Origin: Mariannaea sp. PMI_226
Taxonomy: Eukaryota > Ascomycota > Sordariomycetes > Hypocreales > Nectriaceae
Length of the DNA stretch: 64,000 nucleotides
Reading direction: 5' to 3'
NCBI GenBank assembly: GCA_024336345.1
Contig: JANFOG010000001.1
Span: 2,852,001 to 2,916,000 of the forward strand
In this document: piece after piece, positions 23,764 through 36,000 of the stretch
How the letters are laid out: each line of letters starts with the position of its first letter
Numbering within the stretch: position 1 is the first letter of the stretch
Notes under the pieces: generated by a model
Seen by the model: the letters and a program-made list of their open reading frames with translations, nothing else
Told to the model about the DNA's origin: nothing
The model's database searches: none
Translations under genes and position numbers: made by a program

Positions 23764-25375
23764 GTTGTTGGTTTGATGTGTGAAATGGGTTGTTCTTTTT
23801 GGGCTGACGGTACAGAATGGATTTGAGAAGGGAGAGGGTAAAATAGGTGAGGAAGATGAGGAGAGCCAAGAGATGAGAGGAGTAAGATGCGGATGATACT
23901 GCGAAGAGAATCAGAGAGGGAGAGAGAGAGAGAGATCTTCGAAGTGAGCTAGGAAAAACTCCCGTTGCCCCGCTGGATGAGACAAACTCAGAACTCGGGG
24001 CTTTAGATTGACTGAGATGCGATGATGCGTGCCTCGTCAGACGTTTGGTTTGTGTGATGCTGTGGTGTCGTTGGTCCCCCTATTGACAATGACTCTCAAA
24101 GTGAGACACCAGCCAAGCATAGGCCCGCGCAAAGTGATTGTCGGAGAGAACGCAAGCCAGTTTAGTTGCGAACTAGCCAGCAGAAATGGGCGGGAGAGGG
24201 GTTTAAAAAAAAAACGGAAAAGCAAAAGAGAGACACAGTCTTATCCCGTCAGAAGGACCGTCTTTGTCTCAAAACTGAGGAGGGGGCGAGGTGAGCAGAT
24301 CTACAGCTAATAAATCATCTTTTGAAGGGTGCCCCGGGTGGCTGTGCTGCTAATTTGTATGGTACGGAGCACCTACCTGAAGCATGTTGGCATGCAACTA
24401 CAAAGTCACCTAATAATTGGAAGTCAACAAAAGATGCCACGTTGGGAAGACAGACAGACAGGTACAAAGTAGCCGGGACCCGCTCTCGTTTGTCGCCTCT
24501 TGAAGCTCCAAGTTGGCTCGTCATTTACGCTGACCGCCCGCCTACATAGTAGGGTCCCAGCGTTCTTAGGCGCTCCTCGGCGGTTCCTGGGCGTACCTGC
24601 GCGTATCCAGGTACACTAAGTCGCCAGTGACCATACCCAGTAAATTCCCGAGGTCCCCTGCCGCTGCTGACTCGGGTGGCTGGGGTGGCGCATGGGCCTT
24701 CTTTCTCAATTACAGTAATTCCCCAGATTAGGCCCTTCTATTAGTTACGGATACGATTCTCCATTTTCCCTCCTGGCGAACCTCTTTTTGACATTCCCAT
24801 CTTAATTATGATTACTTTATTTTATCTAGGCAAGGAGCACAAAGGGGGAGGGGGGGGGGTTCGTTATTGACGGCCATTTAGCTCTTAGCCTGCGCCATTT
24901 GTTACATTGACCATCCATTCATGTAGAAAGGGAACTTACTATCATCCCAATATGTCTGCTGATCAAACTATGCATCCAATGGGAGAGGAAGTCTTTCCAC
25001 TCGTAACATCAATACTCACCCACTATATAATTACCAATTCACCATGAAAGTACCAAGTAATATTCAAGGAGTAGGTCAAGGGTTATTTTATTTATTTATT
25101 TTTACTTTGGGAATTACTGAATCAATTGTTACTTTGGTGATTAGTGCAGCATATATTTCCAGTAATTTAACTACAGCGTCATAGATATGCTCATCTGTGT
25201 TCTTGACAGGAGTGGAAACATATCCCATGACATGCAACTATTTATCACCTTCCCTTGACCTAGCCTAACCTAACTAATGTGTAGGCACCCCCAGCTATGT
25301 CCATACGATTTTCGTGTCAGCGCCTCTCACCAGTTGCCCAAAACGAAAAGCATCTAAACGCATTTCTTAGGATAT
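23764..25375. other. Spacer between SPRY gene and CAX antiporter
   Basis: 1612 bases. Next to the SPRY start is a purine-rich GAGAGA stretch (about 23914-23940). A 93-codon plus ORF (24029-24310) is not protein-like. A G-rich run lies at 24845-24860, and an AT-rich stretch with TTATTTATTTATTT at 25082-25105 is followed by the CAX 3' UTR. No gene is supported. Confidence 0.5.
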
Positions 25376-28111
25376 TTAACCTCCCAAGGAACTAGCGTCG
25401 TTCTCGTCGGGATAGAAAAAGGCCACAACACTGATAATCAAGTACACTGCACAAAGCAATGCACCTTCCAAGTAGTTGCTCCGTCCGTCTAGGACTAGGA
25501 AGTTGACAATGAACGCCGACACAAACAGACAAACCGTCTCGAAGAGTGTAAAGTAAAGCGTCATTTCGCGATCCATGATCCAGCCGAGAATAACCACCAA
25601 TGGCGTGACAAAGATAGCGATCTGAATTGAACTGCCAACCGCAACACCAATAGCCAAGTCCATTTTGTTCTTCATGGCAACAGTAATGGCCGTAACGTGC
25701 TCAGCAGCATTACCAACAATGGGAAGAATAATCAAGCCAATAAAAATCTCGCCAACTGACGAGGTCTTGACAACTTTCTCAATAGAACCAACCAGGAACT
25801 CGGCGCAGACAGCGACCAAACCGGTAGAAATGAGCAGGAGAATGATTGAAGCGATCTTGGAAAGATGTTCCTCGTCCTTCTCCTTCAACTTCGGGTCAAC
25901 ACCTGTGCTTAGTGCCGTCAATGGAACCTGAGCTGGGAACAAGGCACCAGGAGGGCGCAGTTGAATTTGCTGATTGAGACGATCCGGGAGAGAATTTGTG
26001 CGTCGAATACCGTAGCGAACTCGAGGGACCGGGCCAGATGGAACTGGAGTAGGTTCCGTGTCCTGGACAAAGACGGAGGGTGCAAGGTTTTTGACCGAAA
26101 CGCCACGAAGCATGAATGGTCGCTTAGAGCCACTTGCGGGTTCTGTGTCGGTGCCATGTTGATTCTCAAGGTCATTCTGGACAGCGAAGTCAACACGACG
26201 GGGCTCACCGTCGCCAGCGGCCCGGGTAGCCCTGGCTAGAGCCTCCTTGGATAGTGCTTGGACACCATATTCGTTTCCCCCGGAAAGATCCTGCTTCTTC
26301 TCCTTGCGGTACTTGCGTCGACGATGACGGTGACGCTTGCGATATCGTCGAGGCTCGTCGTCATCAATAGCCTCTTCGCTCCCTGTGATAGAGGGAAACC
26401 CGCCAGCGTGAATCCTGGCGCAAGAAGAGGACGCTTCAGAGATTGCCTCGCTAGCGTTGAAAGAGCCGGCACGGTTAGCCCGAATTTCACTGCTATCCGT
26501 TGAGGCAACACTCGACTTGCGTCTCCGGCTCCGAAGTACTTTCTTCATCTTTTTGCGCATTGTATTTCGAGAGTGGTCAGAGTCACTCGAGTCAGAGCTA
26601 GAGGATGAAGAACTGTCGTCTGAGCTGGAAGAATCTAGCCATGCGGCTGCAGGTCCGGGAGTCGACTCGGCATCAACAATATGTTGAGGGGTCGATTCGT
26701 ACATGTAGGCATGGGATTTCAGCTGGAACAAAAGATAAATAATGTAAACAAGCAGTAAAATCTGAGGATGAGTTAGTAAGATGCGTTACCAATTACTCTG
26801 CCAACTCTGCTTACCACACTCGTTCCGCGACTGATCTTGAGGGATTCCTTATCAGCACGATCTGAGTCCTTGAAGGAGGCATGGAAAGCCGTCTGAACAA
26901 AAAAAAACAGAGAGGTCAGTACATCGATAGTAAGACAAACATATAATTTTCTTCATACGTACAGGAAGGACCAGGCTGATAACACTCAGACTGAGTAGAC
27001 AAGCACTCATCTGGGTAATGGTGCTGTTGTAGATCTGGAGAGATTGGTTAGAGCGGCAGCTAGGAATTTATGTAGGGGAAACATACCTGCTCACGATATC
27101 GGAGACCGCCCAGGAAGAAACCCATACCCAAGATTAGAAGCAGGTTCGCCAATATTGAACCTAGCAGTGAAGCTTGTACAATGCGGATCTCATTCTGGGA
27201 TAAGTGTTAGCTTCTATGTTCAACCTAATTGCAAGCTAGAGATCACGTACCTTGACAAGAGCAATGCTGGAGTAAGTTAAACAAGACTCAGGTCAGCAAG
27301 GAATACAACATAGGGTGAAAGACAATAACAAGACTCGATTGATTGGATAAGGCCTCTGTTGAAGGCTTCTCGCTCTCTCTCGCCCAAGGGGCAAATGCGA
27401 GGTTGACATACATGCTAAAAACAAGAAAAAAAGGGATAGGTTAGCAGTTGCGTGAATGTGAGGGAAGATTGTCGGGATATGAACTTACAATATAATCAGC
27501 TCTACAGCGTTTCCGAAGGTGACGTTGAGAAGAGCACCGAGAGCATCGCCCATATTACTAGCAACGGACTCGGTGGCAAAGGCCAGCAGGCCTGCAAGAG
27601 GCATGACTGCAATACAGTTCATGCCAAAGATGATACCGGCATTCATGTCAGGTACCTGAGCGACGGCAATACCGACGGGGACGAAAATGAGCAGGACATT
27701 GAGCCAGCTGTGGGTGATGATCAGCTTGAAACTGCGTCGAAATTCATCCATAAAGATGCTTGTTTTGTTTGTTTCAGTGGTGGTTGTTTTGGCGCTTTCA
27801 TCATTATTTGAAGGCAGGTCTACGAGAGACCCCTGCCCCTCAGCCTTCGCAGGTGGTGTGGGTGGGAGGTGACTGGAAGACAACGATTTGAAGGCATTGG
27901 AGCCTGCTGTCTTCTCAGCTGTCTCACTGAAGCCATCGGGGTCGTTGCCAATGATGCCATTTTGTTGGTAGTTGTGATTTTGTGTGATTGATGACGTAGT
28001 CGAGTCAATCAAGGCCGCATTAGATGCAGGAGGCACGAATCCGGGCGCTGTGGGTATTGCACCAGAACGACTGCCATCTATATCGGGGGATTCAGAAGAG
28101 GCTTCCTTCAT
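25376..28111 (-). CDS. VCX1: CAX-family vacuolar Ca2+/H+ antiporter (VCX1-like), seven exons
   Basis: Exons on the minus strand: 28111-27489, 27414-27412 (3 nt), 27266-27251 (16 nt), 27194-27087, 27034-26963, 26892-26815, 26761-25376. They give 761 residues. The two alpha-repeats of the calcium/cation exchanger family are present: GNAVEL at 200-205 (E204) and GNAAEH at 650-655 (E654), the pair that forms the ion site. Around them lie about eleven membrane helices, for example [21 protein letters not shown]. The long N terminus is hydrophilic. A central loop of about 250 residues has an acidic-serine run ([18 protein letters not shown]) and a basic [10 protein letters not shown] patch. The family moves Ca2+ into the vacuole in exchange for protons. 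All intron borders are GT..AG and every junction is in frame. Skipping the 3-nt exon keeps frame but shortens a helix by one residue. Confidence 0.94.
27412..27414 (-). other. Putative 3-nt microexon (CAT) of the CAX gene
   Basis: On the minus strand the three bases CAT are flanked by a strong acceptor (pyrimidine tract ending TTTTTAG, with a TGCTAAC branch site upstream) and a consensus donor GTATGT. The flanking introns would be 74 nt (27488-27415) and 145 nt (27411-27267). Joining TT + CAT + C from the neighbouring exons produces Phe-Ile between ELII and IALVK. That gives ELIIFIIALVK, equal in spacing to ELIVSIIALKK in yeast Vcx1. Confidence 0.7.
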
Positions 28112-31100
28112 CGAACGAGCTTTGATCAGAATCGACGTTGTTTAATGAGTGCGATGTCTCAGTTAACGTTTACTACCTAGGTAGGTTGGTATGTGTATGT
28201 AAGGTAGTGGAGGGAAAAGAGAGGAAGCTCCAACAAGATAAGGGCCAAGCTGGCTCGGTTTTAAAACACACAGGGAACGGGAAGGTTCGTAAACCGAAAA
28301 AACTTGGAACAAGGGAGCTGTGTGAAGGGAGTGGCAAGAGGTGGCCATTTATACCCTGCTTGCGATCAACAGGGCCACACACTCCCATTCTTTCAAACAA
28401 ACAAGACAATCATTCATTGCAGGGACGGACTTGCGGATCCAGTATGACTACATAATTAGTAGACTAACTACTTGCCCGTATGGCTGTACCTGCAGGTGGA
28501 GTGTCCATGACGGATGGGGATCACCGTGGTACTGTATTACGTGGGAGCCGCCGGTTTGGGGAGTATTGGAGAGTGTGACGAAATGGTACCTCAGAACAGC
28601 ATGGAATCAGAAGGAAACCAAAGTACCTGCCACCACATCAAAGCCGGAAAATGAATGGGTCGGGTGGCGGTGTTGCACTACGCACGTACGTGGTAGCGTG
28701 GCTGAACAAGGTCCTCATCCAAATAGCGTGTGTTTAGCCTGGAAGGCCTCCGCCCCAGAACGGTCGATGATGATGTTGTTTACTAGGGAGTTATCACAGT
28801 AGTTCTTGGAACTGGTGAGACCGCTGTTCGGACCTGAGCGAAAGGAACCCCCGCTAAATTTCAAAAGCTGACAGCAATTGTTCTTGTTTTCCGTTGTTTG
28901 CCGTATCTGGGTAACTGGACGGAGTACGAGGAATTCTTCTAAATCATGCCTTTTCTTTTTCATCTCCCCTTTACCTCTCTTCATTTCTACAAATCAAGGC
29001 TGCATAGATCTAGGTACAACACAATAATCGCGGTGGACGAGGTCTAACAAGCAAGCTTCTTTCAGAGTCTGGTGGAGATGGCCTCCCCCTTGCCATAAGC
29101 TAGTCGATCATGAGTCCATCATGACGGGTCCAAGGTTATTTTCCCTTAGCAATGCAGCATGACCCTGTGACCTGTGACTCCTTTCGCAACGGCTCGCCTC
29201 CCCTTATCGTACAATTGGTATCTACTGTACGGAGTACAGTGCAGTAATCTGTACCTACGTCAGGTTTGGGTACTCGTGGGATCATGCTATCAACTTAGCG
29301 GATTGTCGACTCTTCGTTTGTCAGATTAAAATACTATGTAGCGGCTTTAGCTTGTTAGAGCCATTGTCATCTGACTTGGGTCCGTTCTTCAGCGCGTATA
29401 TGTACTTGATGTAGCGTGTGGTCCCACTGAAATACACACCAATTCTCCGGGGCTGGCCACGGATGACGGATCGGAGATGGGTCGGGGGGGCGGACATGAT
29501 GGAGCAATTCCCGAACTAGGAAGCATTGGAAGCTTCACATTGTGTACCATCTGTACTTTAGCTAATCCATTGCTCAAGCCATTGCGCAAGCCGCTGCGCA
29601 TCATTGCTAATCCGTTACGGAGCACGGCGCAGTGCAATCAAGACCCCCTACCTTGGTAGGTAGGCAAGCGTCATCTCTGATGGAATAGGACAAACAACAA
29701 ACAAACAGGCGAAACGCACCAATTCAAACGCGCCTTGAATCCGGGTTGAGAAATCAAGCTAGGGAACCAACACTGCGTCCACACAGCTGACCTAGCCTAC
29801 GCCTCTATCCCAAAGTGGAATAACTTCATTCAAGGTTATTATGCTGCATAAATGAGCAAGTGGATTTATCTACGCTCCCCGTAGTCTGCACCTTGCCCAA
29901 ACCATGCTTGGCGTCATTATCAGCCTTGACTCTCTGAGATCCAGTCGCAAGAGCACGTGCCACCTGGGAGCAATAATGAAGCTTGAGGTGGTGTCACGAT
30001 GCCCAATTGACTGTGAACTGAGCGCGCTTCTGGTCAACAAAAAACTGTCGAATCTCGACTTGGACCTCCAAGTTTTGTCGGTATCACTCACTTCACCTCT
30101 CAATTGATCCTATCTCAGCGCACCAGCTACTAGTAACTGTGCGGATGATGATAGCCCATGGTTTATCTAGAGACAGAGATATGCAACACAAGGCCACAAA
30201 CGGACTGTGTTGCGCTTCACTACGCATTTGCTTGTTGATCAATAGAGCGTGGATGGCAATGTCTCGAAAAATAAGGCTGCCTCCACAGCACCCCCAAAAT
30301 TCGTCCAGCTGGCCTCGTGGGGAGTTACCAAATTGGTCAGCCTACATATTGGCCTAACTGTCGATCCAACTATTGATGCTTCGGGCATCATGCACGCGTA
30401 TTCGCAGAGAGTGGAGTGAAGATCTGGTAGACTCTAAACCTCGTCCATCATATATGCATGTGATCAGGGTACAACACGTGGGTAGAATATTGTCTTTATC
30501 AACTAAATCAATAAATTCTATACACAATCTGTACGGCTGTACGGAGTAGAGTATCATTACATGATGCACAATATATCTTTACTTCGCCTCTTCTTTCAAG
30601 CCTTCTTTCCACCTCGGATTTCCATGAATCCATAAAAGCCCCGAAAAGCCGCCAAACAAACACGAACAGAGTCTCTCCATCAGCCACGACATCTAATAAA
30701 ATATTCACCTCCATCTCCTATGACACTTGGTCTATGGCGACACTTATCCATTCAATTCTCGTCGCAAAAGGGAAATTCCCCAATCAGCGCTGTCGAACCT
30801 GTTGGTCCCAAACCACACATTCGCAATACAAGTCATCGCTCCATCGCTAATGCCTGCAACACAACCTGAGCATGCGTTTGTATAGAACAAAAAACAAAGC
30901 AAAATAAAATAAAATAATCACAATCCCTCCCACGACACTGCTAAACCCGCACGAGGTCATCCAGCCTCATGTTCTCTGTTGTCCCTCGCTAAACCATGAA
31001 GAAATTTGCTGACTTTCCATATCGACTAAGGTATGTGTGTATGTGGTATGTAGGGGAGTTGTGTGAATGCCTTCCGGGACCATCTCTAATAATTCCAATC

Positions 31101-31371
31101 TTGCTTCCTTTGCGTCGTAAAAACATGCGTCTTAACCCGTAACTGACTGGCCAACTCTTGGTTCCAGACACGCCTTTTGGTTTCCTGCATTAGGTAGCGG
31201 ATTGAGGCCTTGGATGAACCCCCCCGGAAGACAGGAAAAGATATTATAGCATCCAAATTGGAAAGGTAAATAAAAGACAACAATGGGGTTGCACAGAAGA
31301 CTGCTCAAGGTGTCGAAACTCGACCGTGTAGAAACGCCGCAAACTCCAGGTTCCTGCTCCCTCGCACTTCA
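28112..31371. other. Gene-poor spacer CAX / KIN4
   Basis: 3260 bases containing the CAX promoter and the KIN4 3' UTR. GTACGGAGTAC at 29227-29237 sits in a larger palindrome (ACTGTAC..GTACAGT). Related motifs lie at 28919-28927 and 30539-30549. A loose tandem repeat of GCTAATCC/CAAGCC units lies at 29558-29616. The longest open frames (153 and 89 codons) have no protein character. Confidence 0.5.
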
Positions 31372-34300
31372 TTACCGATCCTCTCCGCCACGAGCTTTAC
31401 CTCGTCTCCTAAAGAAATCCATGACCCGCTTGGCGGCCCCGCTGCTCCCTTCATGTCCACGATATTCGTCCTGCTCGTAAGCGTCCGTGAAACGCTTGTG
31501 GCTTTTGTGGGACATTCCTCCACGGCTAGCGATGCCTCGGCTAGATCCAACTCGGCGTCCGTCATAGCCTTCAGAACCAGAGAAGTCTCCCTGGTACATC
31601 CTGGGTTGGGGCTCGGTCGGGGGTCGTCTCATATCCACTGACGATTCGGAACCAGTGTTCAGATGGGAACCCTGCATATATGTTGGGATGGCGGTTGGGC
31701 GGCGTCCCTCCATCTGCATTGATCCATATCTTTGGTGGGTGACAGGACTGGACACAGCTCTATCATGTTGGTTCTGGTCGGACACAGCATCGAAATACGG
31801 CTCGCTGCGACGGGGCTCCTCGTGGGCGCTATATCCACCCATCATCTGTGGGGTTTGAATTGGGAGATCAGCTTGTGAGTCCACCTCGGAAGCTGTAGCG
31901 CTTCCATGATCTCTGCTTAAGCCCATAGCTCTCGCGAGAGAAAATCGTCGACCTTTCCCTTCTCCAGAACCCTGTGACCTGGGAATGCTACCGCTGCGCT
32001 TCTTGCCGAGTCCAAGGGAGAACGACCTGCGAGACACCCGCGAGTCAATAGAAGGGCGAGGACCAGGCTCTTCAGCACCTGGAAGCATCGTGTTAGACAT
32101 GCTAACGGGAGGATACTTCCTCGATTTGTCAACCTGCTGCTGCTCAGCCTTCTTCTTGCGTCCACCAAATATGGATCCACTACGTCCCATAATCTTGGTG
32201 CCGAGATCTCCAAGAGTGTTGGATCGCTTGTGCCCTCTTCCTTCACGCTTGGTTTCGCCCTGGAACGTCATCTTCGCGACCTTGGGAGGGACACTGCCAA
32301 AGTTCTTGCCCATCTCGTTGTCCTCGGCACCTGTGGGCTGCTGAATTCGTCCCTGGACATTGGTATCAGCGACCGCGGGGGGGACAGGCTGTCCGTAGTT
32401 GCCACGCGATTGCAAAGCCATAGAGGCTGAAGACTGCATGGAACCACCAGTTTGTGGCCGGGTCGCAGTGTTCGCGCTTGGGATGTAAGCATTGTCGGAA
32501 GTAGTTCGGGCTTCGCGGCCCTGTCTGGAAGGAGGTGAAATGTTGTGTGTGCTCGGGGGCCGCCTAGAGGTCGTTGACTGGGGAGTGCTATCTTTGAGAA
32601 TTGCCGGCTCTCGAGGCAATGGCTTGTCTGATGACGCAGGGCTATCGTGAACGGAGACGGGGGCTTGTGAGCTGGATCGGTTATGGACCTTCGCAGTCGT
32701 ACCATCGGCTCCACGCTGTGTTTGGGTGGTAGGAGCAACGTACTCGACCTGAACAGTTCGGCGCTTGGCGTCCTTGGGAGTACGGTGGTTAGATTCGGCT
32801 TCGGGGTCGATGTTGCCGTGCGTCTTGGCCAGTCCGCCGACAGCAGGGGAATGAGACTGCTTTTGCTTGGAAGGCTCCCGAACTGACGCGCTTCTGGCAA
32901 CCAGAGGAGCGTCTGCATAGTCTGTGGGTGCCACACTTGAGTTCTGAACCTCGGAAGGCAAAGTAGTCGAGCTCGTGATAAACTCGACAAGTTGTGCGTA
33001 CTCACTCAGCCAGCTGTGGCGAGCCACTTCAAATAAGTCGGCTCGCTTCCGGGGGTTTGGAACGAGTATGCGACGCAGTAGGTCTCGAGCATGTGGTGTC
33101 ACGTATTCGGGGAAAGTGAGTGGAGTTGTCACAATGTACTTGTACAGTAAGTTGATATTGTCGCCTTCGGGGTTGGCTGGGTCATCGTCAAAAGGTAGGT
33201 AGCCAGCGAGCATCGCGTACTAGATGCCGAAATAAGTATCCCGTCAAGGTAATCTGAAATGAAATTTTCAACTTACTAGAATCACACCACAGCTCCACAC
33301 GTCCACCTTTCGTCCCGTGTAGAGGGAGTCACTGACAACAAGTTCAGGCGCTGCATAGCAGGGACTGCCACAACTGGTTTGCATAAGGTCACCTTTTCGG
33401 GATCCATTGGGCTTGACACGATCGAGACCCATTCGCTTCACAAATTCTCGATCGGTGAGATTCAGTTCCTCTTCTTCCGTGAGGTCTTCATTTGAATCAA
33501 ATGTGTTGGCAAACCCGAAATCGGTGATGATAATGTTTCGGTTGCGATCCAAGAGCAAGTTTTCGAGCTTGAGATCACGATGAACGATTCCCTTTTTGTG
33601 GAGATACCCGACGCCAGAAACCAACTGTGCAAACAAGCGACGAGCAGAATGGTCCTTCAGATAGCGGTGGTTTAGGATGTAGTCAAAAAGCTCACCACCA
33701 GAGGCATATTCGAGAATAATACCAATGTGTCTGTCGGTCTCGACCTTATCAATTAGGCGGACAATGTTGGGATGCTGAATGCCGCGCAAGATGGCAACTT
33801 CGCGATAAATCTTTGCAAATCGGGACGGGTTGCTGCCAACGCTGTCCCTCTTAATGAGCTTAATAGCAACCTGTATTCCAGTGTTAGGGATTATCAGTTT
33901 CAATCAAGAGCTGATGTAGTGGAAGGAGAATTGGCCAAACGCACCTGAACGCTGCTGTCTTGCTTCCAGCCCAACTTGACCTTTCCAAACTCGCCTTCTC
34001 CAATAGTGTTTCCTAAGATAAAGTCGCCAAACTTTGTGGTTCCTTTGTGGCTTCGGCTGCTTTGATCGTGTCTGCTTCTACCGCCGCGTCTCTCATCATT
34101 GGTTGAGACGACAGGTGGCGGCGCAGCATCATCTTGAGCTGACGCGTGAGTCCGGCCGTTGACTTCTTCGGCAGCTGCTATAGCCTTGGACAAATTATCC
34201 GTAGCTTCTTGTGTTGATCTCGAAGGCGTGCCATGGGCAGATCGAACGGGAATGGTTGTCGTGTTTGACCTGCCATCTCTGCTTTGAGATCGGGGGGAAT

Positions 34301-34781
34301 CTTGCGCGCCGTGAGAATTCACAGGTTTTCTGTTTTGATAGCCGTTTTCTGTGCTCGCCGCAGGGTTGCCGCGTGAACCAGACCTTGATGGCTCCCCCTG
34401 ACCGCGCCTTGGAGAGTTGGAGCCTCTCTCGTTAGAATAGGCAGCTGCCCTTCGAGTGCTAGCACTCTGGTGATTGGAAGAAGACCGGGGAGGTGCCACG
34501 GGAGGCATATTGGTCAAATGTTCTGAAGAAGCTGGGCTTTGTTGGTCAGCGGAGGGCTGGTTTCCTGGGCTGTTGGCTAGATGGTAAGCTGGAGATGATG
34601 TGTTTTCGGTAGTTTTGCGGGAAGGTGGTCGTCTGGTCGAGGGAGATGCAGTCGAACTAGTATGGGCATTGTACACCTCTCGGGATGATGACGGGCGATA
34701 CTGATGACTCGAGGGCGAGGTCAGAGGAGACGACGCCAAGGCGGTGTGCTGATGGGGTGCCGTTTGTAAGGCAGCCGACAT
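31372..34781 (-). CDS. KIN4: Kin4-type serine/threonine protein kinase
   Basis: Exons 34781-33945, 33870-33277 and 33219-31372, all phase 0, encode 1092 residues. Residues 1-250 are disordered and serine/proline-rich. The kinase domain starts about 250: glycine loop [11 protein letters not shown], catalytic Lys283 (VAIKLIK), HRDLKLEN with Asp378, DFG at 396-398, then a long acidic insertion ([10 protein letters not shown]) before [10 protein letters not shown]. The domain ends about 555 after [15 protein letters not shown]. The activation segment and the [23 protein letters not shown] block resemble fungal Kin4/Frk1 and Aspergillus KfsA rather than Snf1 or Kin1. The C-terminal 540 residues are disordered and basic. 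In yeast Kin4 keeps the spindle-position checkpoint by phosphorylating Bfa1; in filamentous fungi this clade affects septation. All catalytic residues are present. Confidence 0.87.
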
Positions 34782-36000
34782 CTTCCCACACCAACACTGT
34801 AGTCAAACTCGTGTAGAAAGTGATGATGGTGTTTAGTTTGAGATGAATAGGGCGCAAACGAAGTCGCCAGCAGACGAAATTTCGGCAATGGCGCAGGGGG
34901 GGAAAAAACCAGGCGGCGACGCGAATATGCAGGACGAGATATCTGGCCGTTTCAGACAATAGAATTTGGGGGCACGGCACGGAGCGAAGGTGCGGCTGGC
35001 GAATCGAGACGGACAGACGGTGGAGACGAAGAGACGAGAATCTTGGGCAGTACCAATGAACCAAGCTCGACTATCTCATGGTGCGTGGAATCGGTCGGCG
35101 GCGTGCGATTTGTCGATTATGGTCGCAATGTTGTCCCCAGGACGTGCGGTGAGACCTGAGTGGCCGGGGAGCGGGACGCGCAGGTGCGGTTGGAGACTAC
35201 TGCTGTAGGGGAATAGGAGAGCCAAATGGGATTGGGGCGGCCGGCCGGGGCGGTCGTGTTTTTTTTTCTGGGGGGTGTTCGTTGTTTTGTTGTTGTTATT
35301 ATTATGTGCTGCTGCAGTGGTTCTGTACACACTTTCCAACAGCCAAGAACGCGCAATGCAAACCCTCTACCAAGGAGGAGGAGGGGGGAGGGGAGGGGGG
35401 GGAGGAGGAAAAGGGAAATAAGAAGCAAGTTGAGCGAGGGCGAGGCTGAATGAAGTACGAAGTCGATGGAGTGAAAAAAGGTATGGGAGCTCGGGCGAGG
35501 GTCAAGAGACGACGCGGTCCGAACAAAAAGGCTCGACCAAGTCCAAGATGGGGTGAGAGGGACCAGGAAGGGACCCAGGAAGGGGACCAGGAAGGGGACT
35601 AGGACGGGACCTTAGCTGAGATGGGGGTGGCCGAGGGTGGAAGGGAAGAGACTCGGGCGCCAGGCGAAATTGGACGAGATGAGACTTGGGCTGCACCTGT
35701 GGAGCAACAAATTGACAGGCGACAGCCGACAGGAGACAGCTGCCAAGGGACCGACTACAATGGGAATCACAGCCAAATAAATGAATAAATAAATGAATAT
35801 AGAATAAAAGGCCAGGGCCAGTAATTAAGCCAGACAGAGCCAGAGCCAGAGCCGGCTGGAGAGGTGGCTGAAGGGTACGAGGCAAAGTAGGTATGTGAGA
35901 GCCCAATTACGAAAAAGCACACCGACCCCGACAAATGAATCAGCCTAAGTAAGGTACCTCTCTATCTTTTACCTTTCCTACTTTACCTACCTAGGTATCT
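34782..36000. promoter_or_regulatory. KIN4 upstream region, purine-rich
   Basis: Sequence upstream of the KIN4 start contains a G-rich tract at 35378-35412 (GGAGGAGG..GGGGAGG), a GGGACCAGGAA minisatellite at 35558-35611 and AAATGAATAAATAAATG near 35776. A long leader or promoter is likely. Small open frames here (up to 135 codons, minus) are low-complexity. Confidence 0.4.
35558..35611 (+). repeat. Minisatellite, about 12-nt units (GGGACCAGGAAG)
   Basis: Four to five consecutive imperfect units of GGGACCAGGAAG with one-base changes (GGGACCCAGGAAG, GGGACTAGGAC). Confidence 0.75.
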
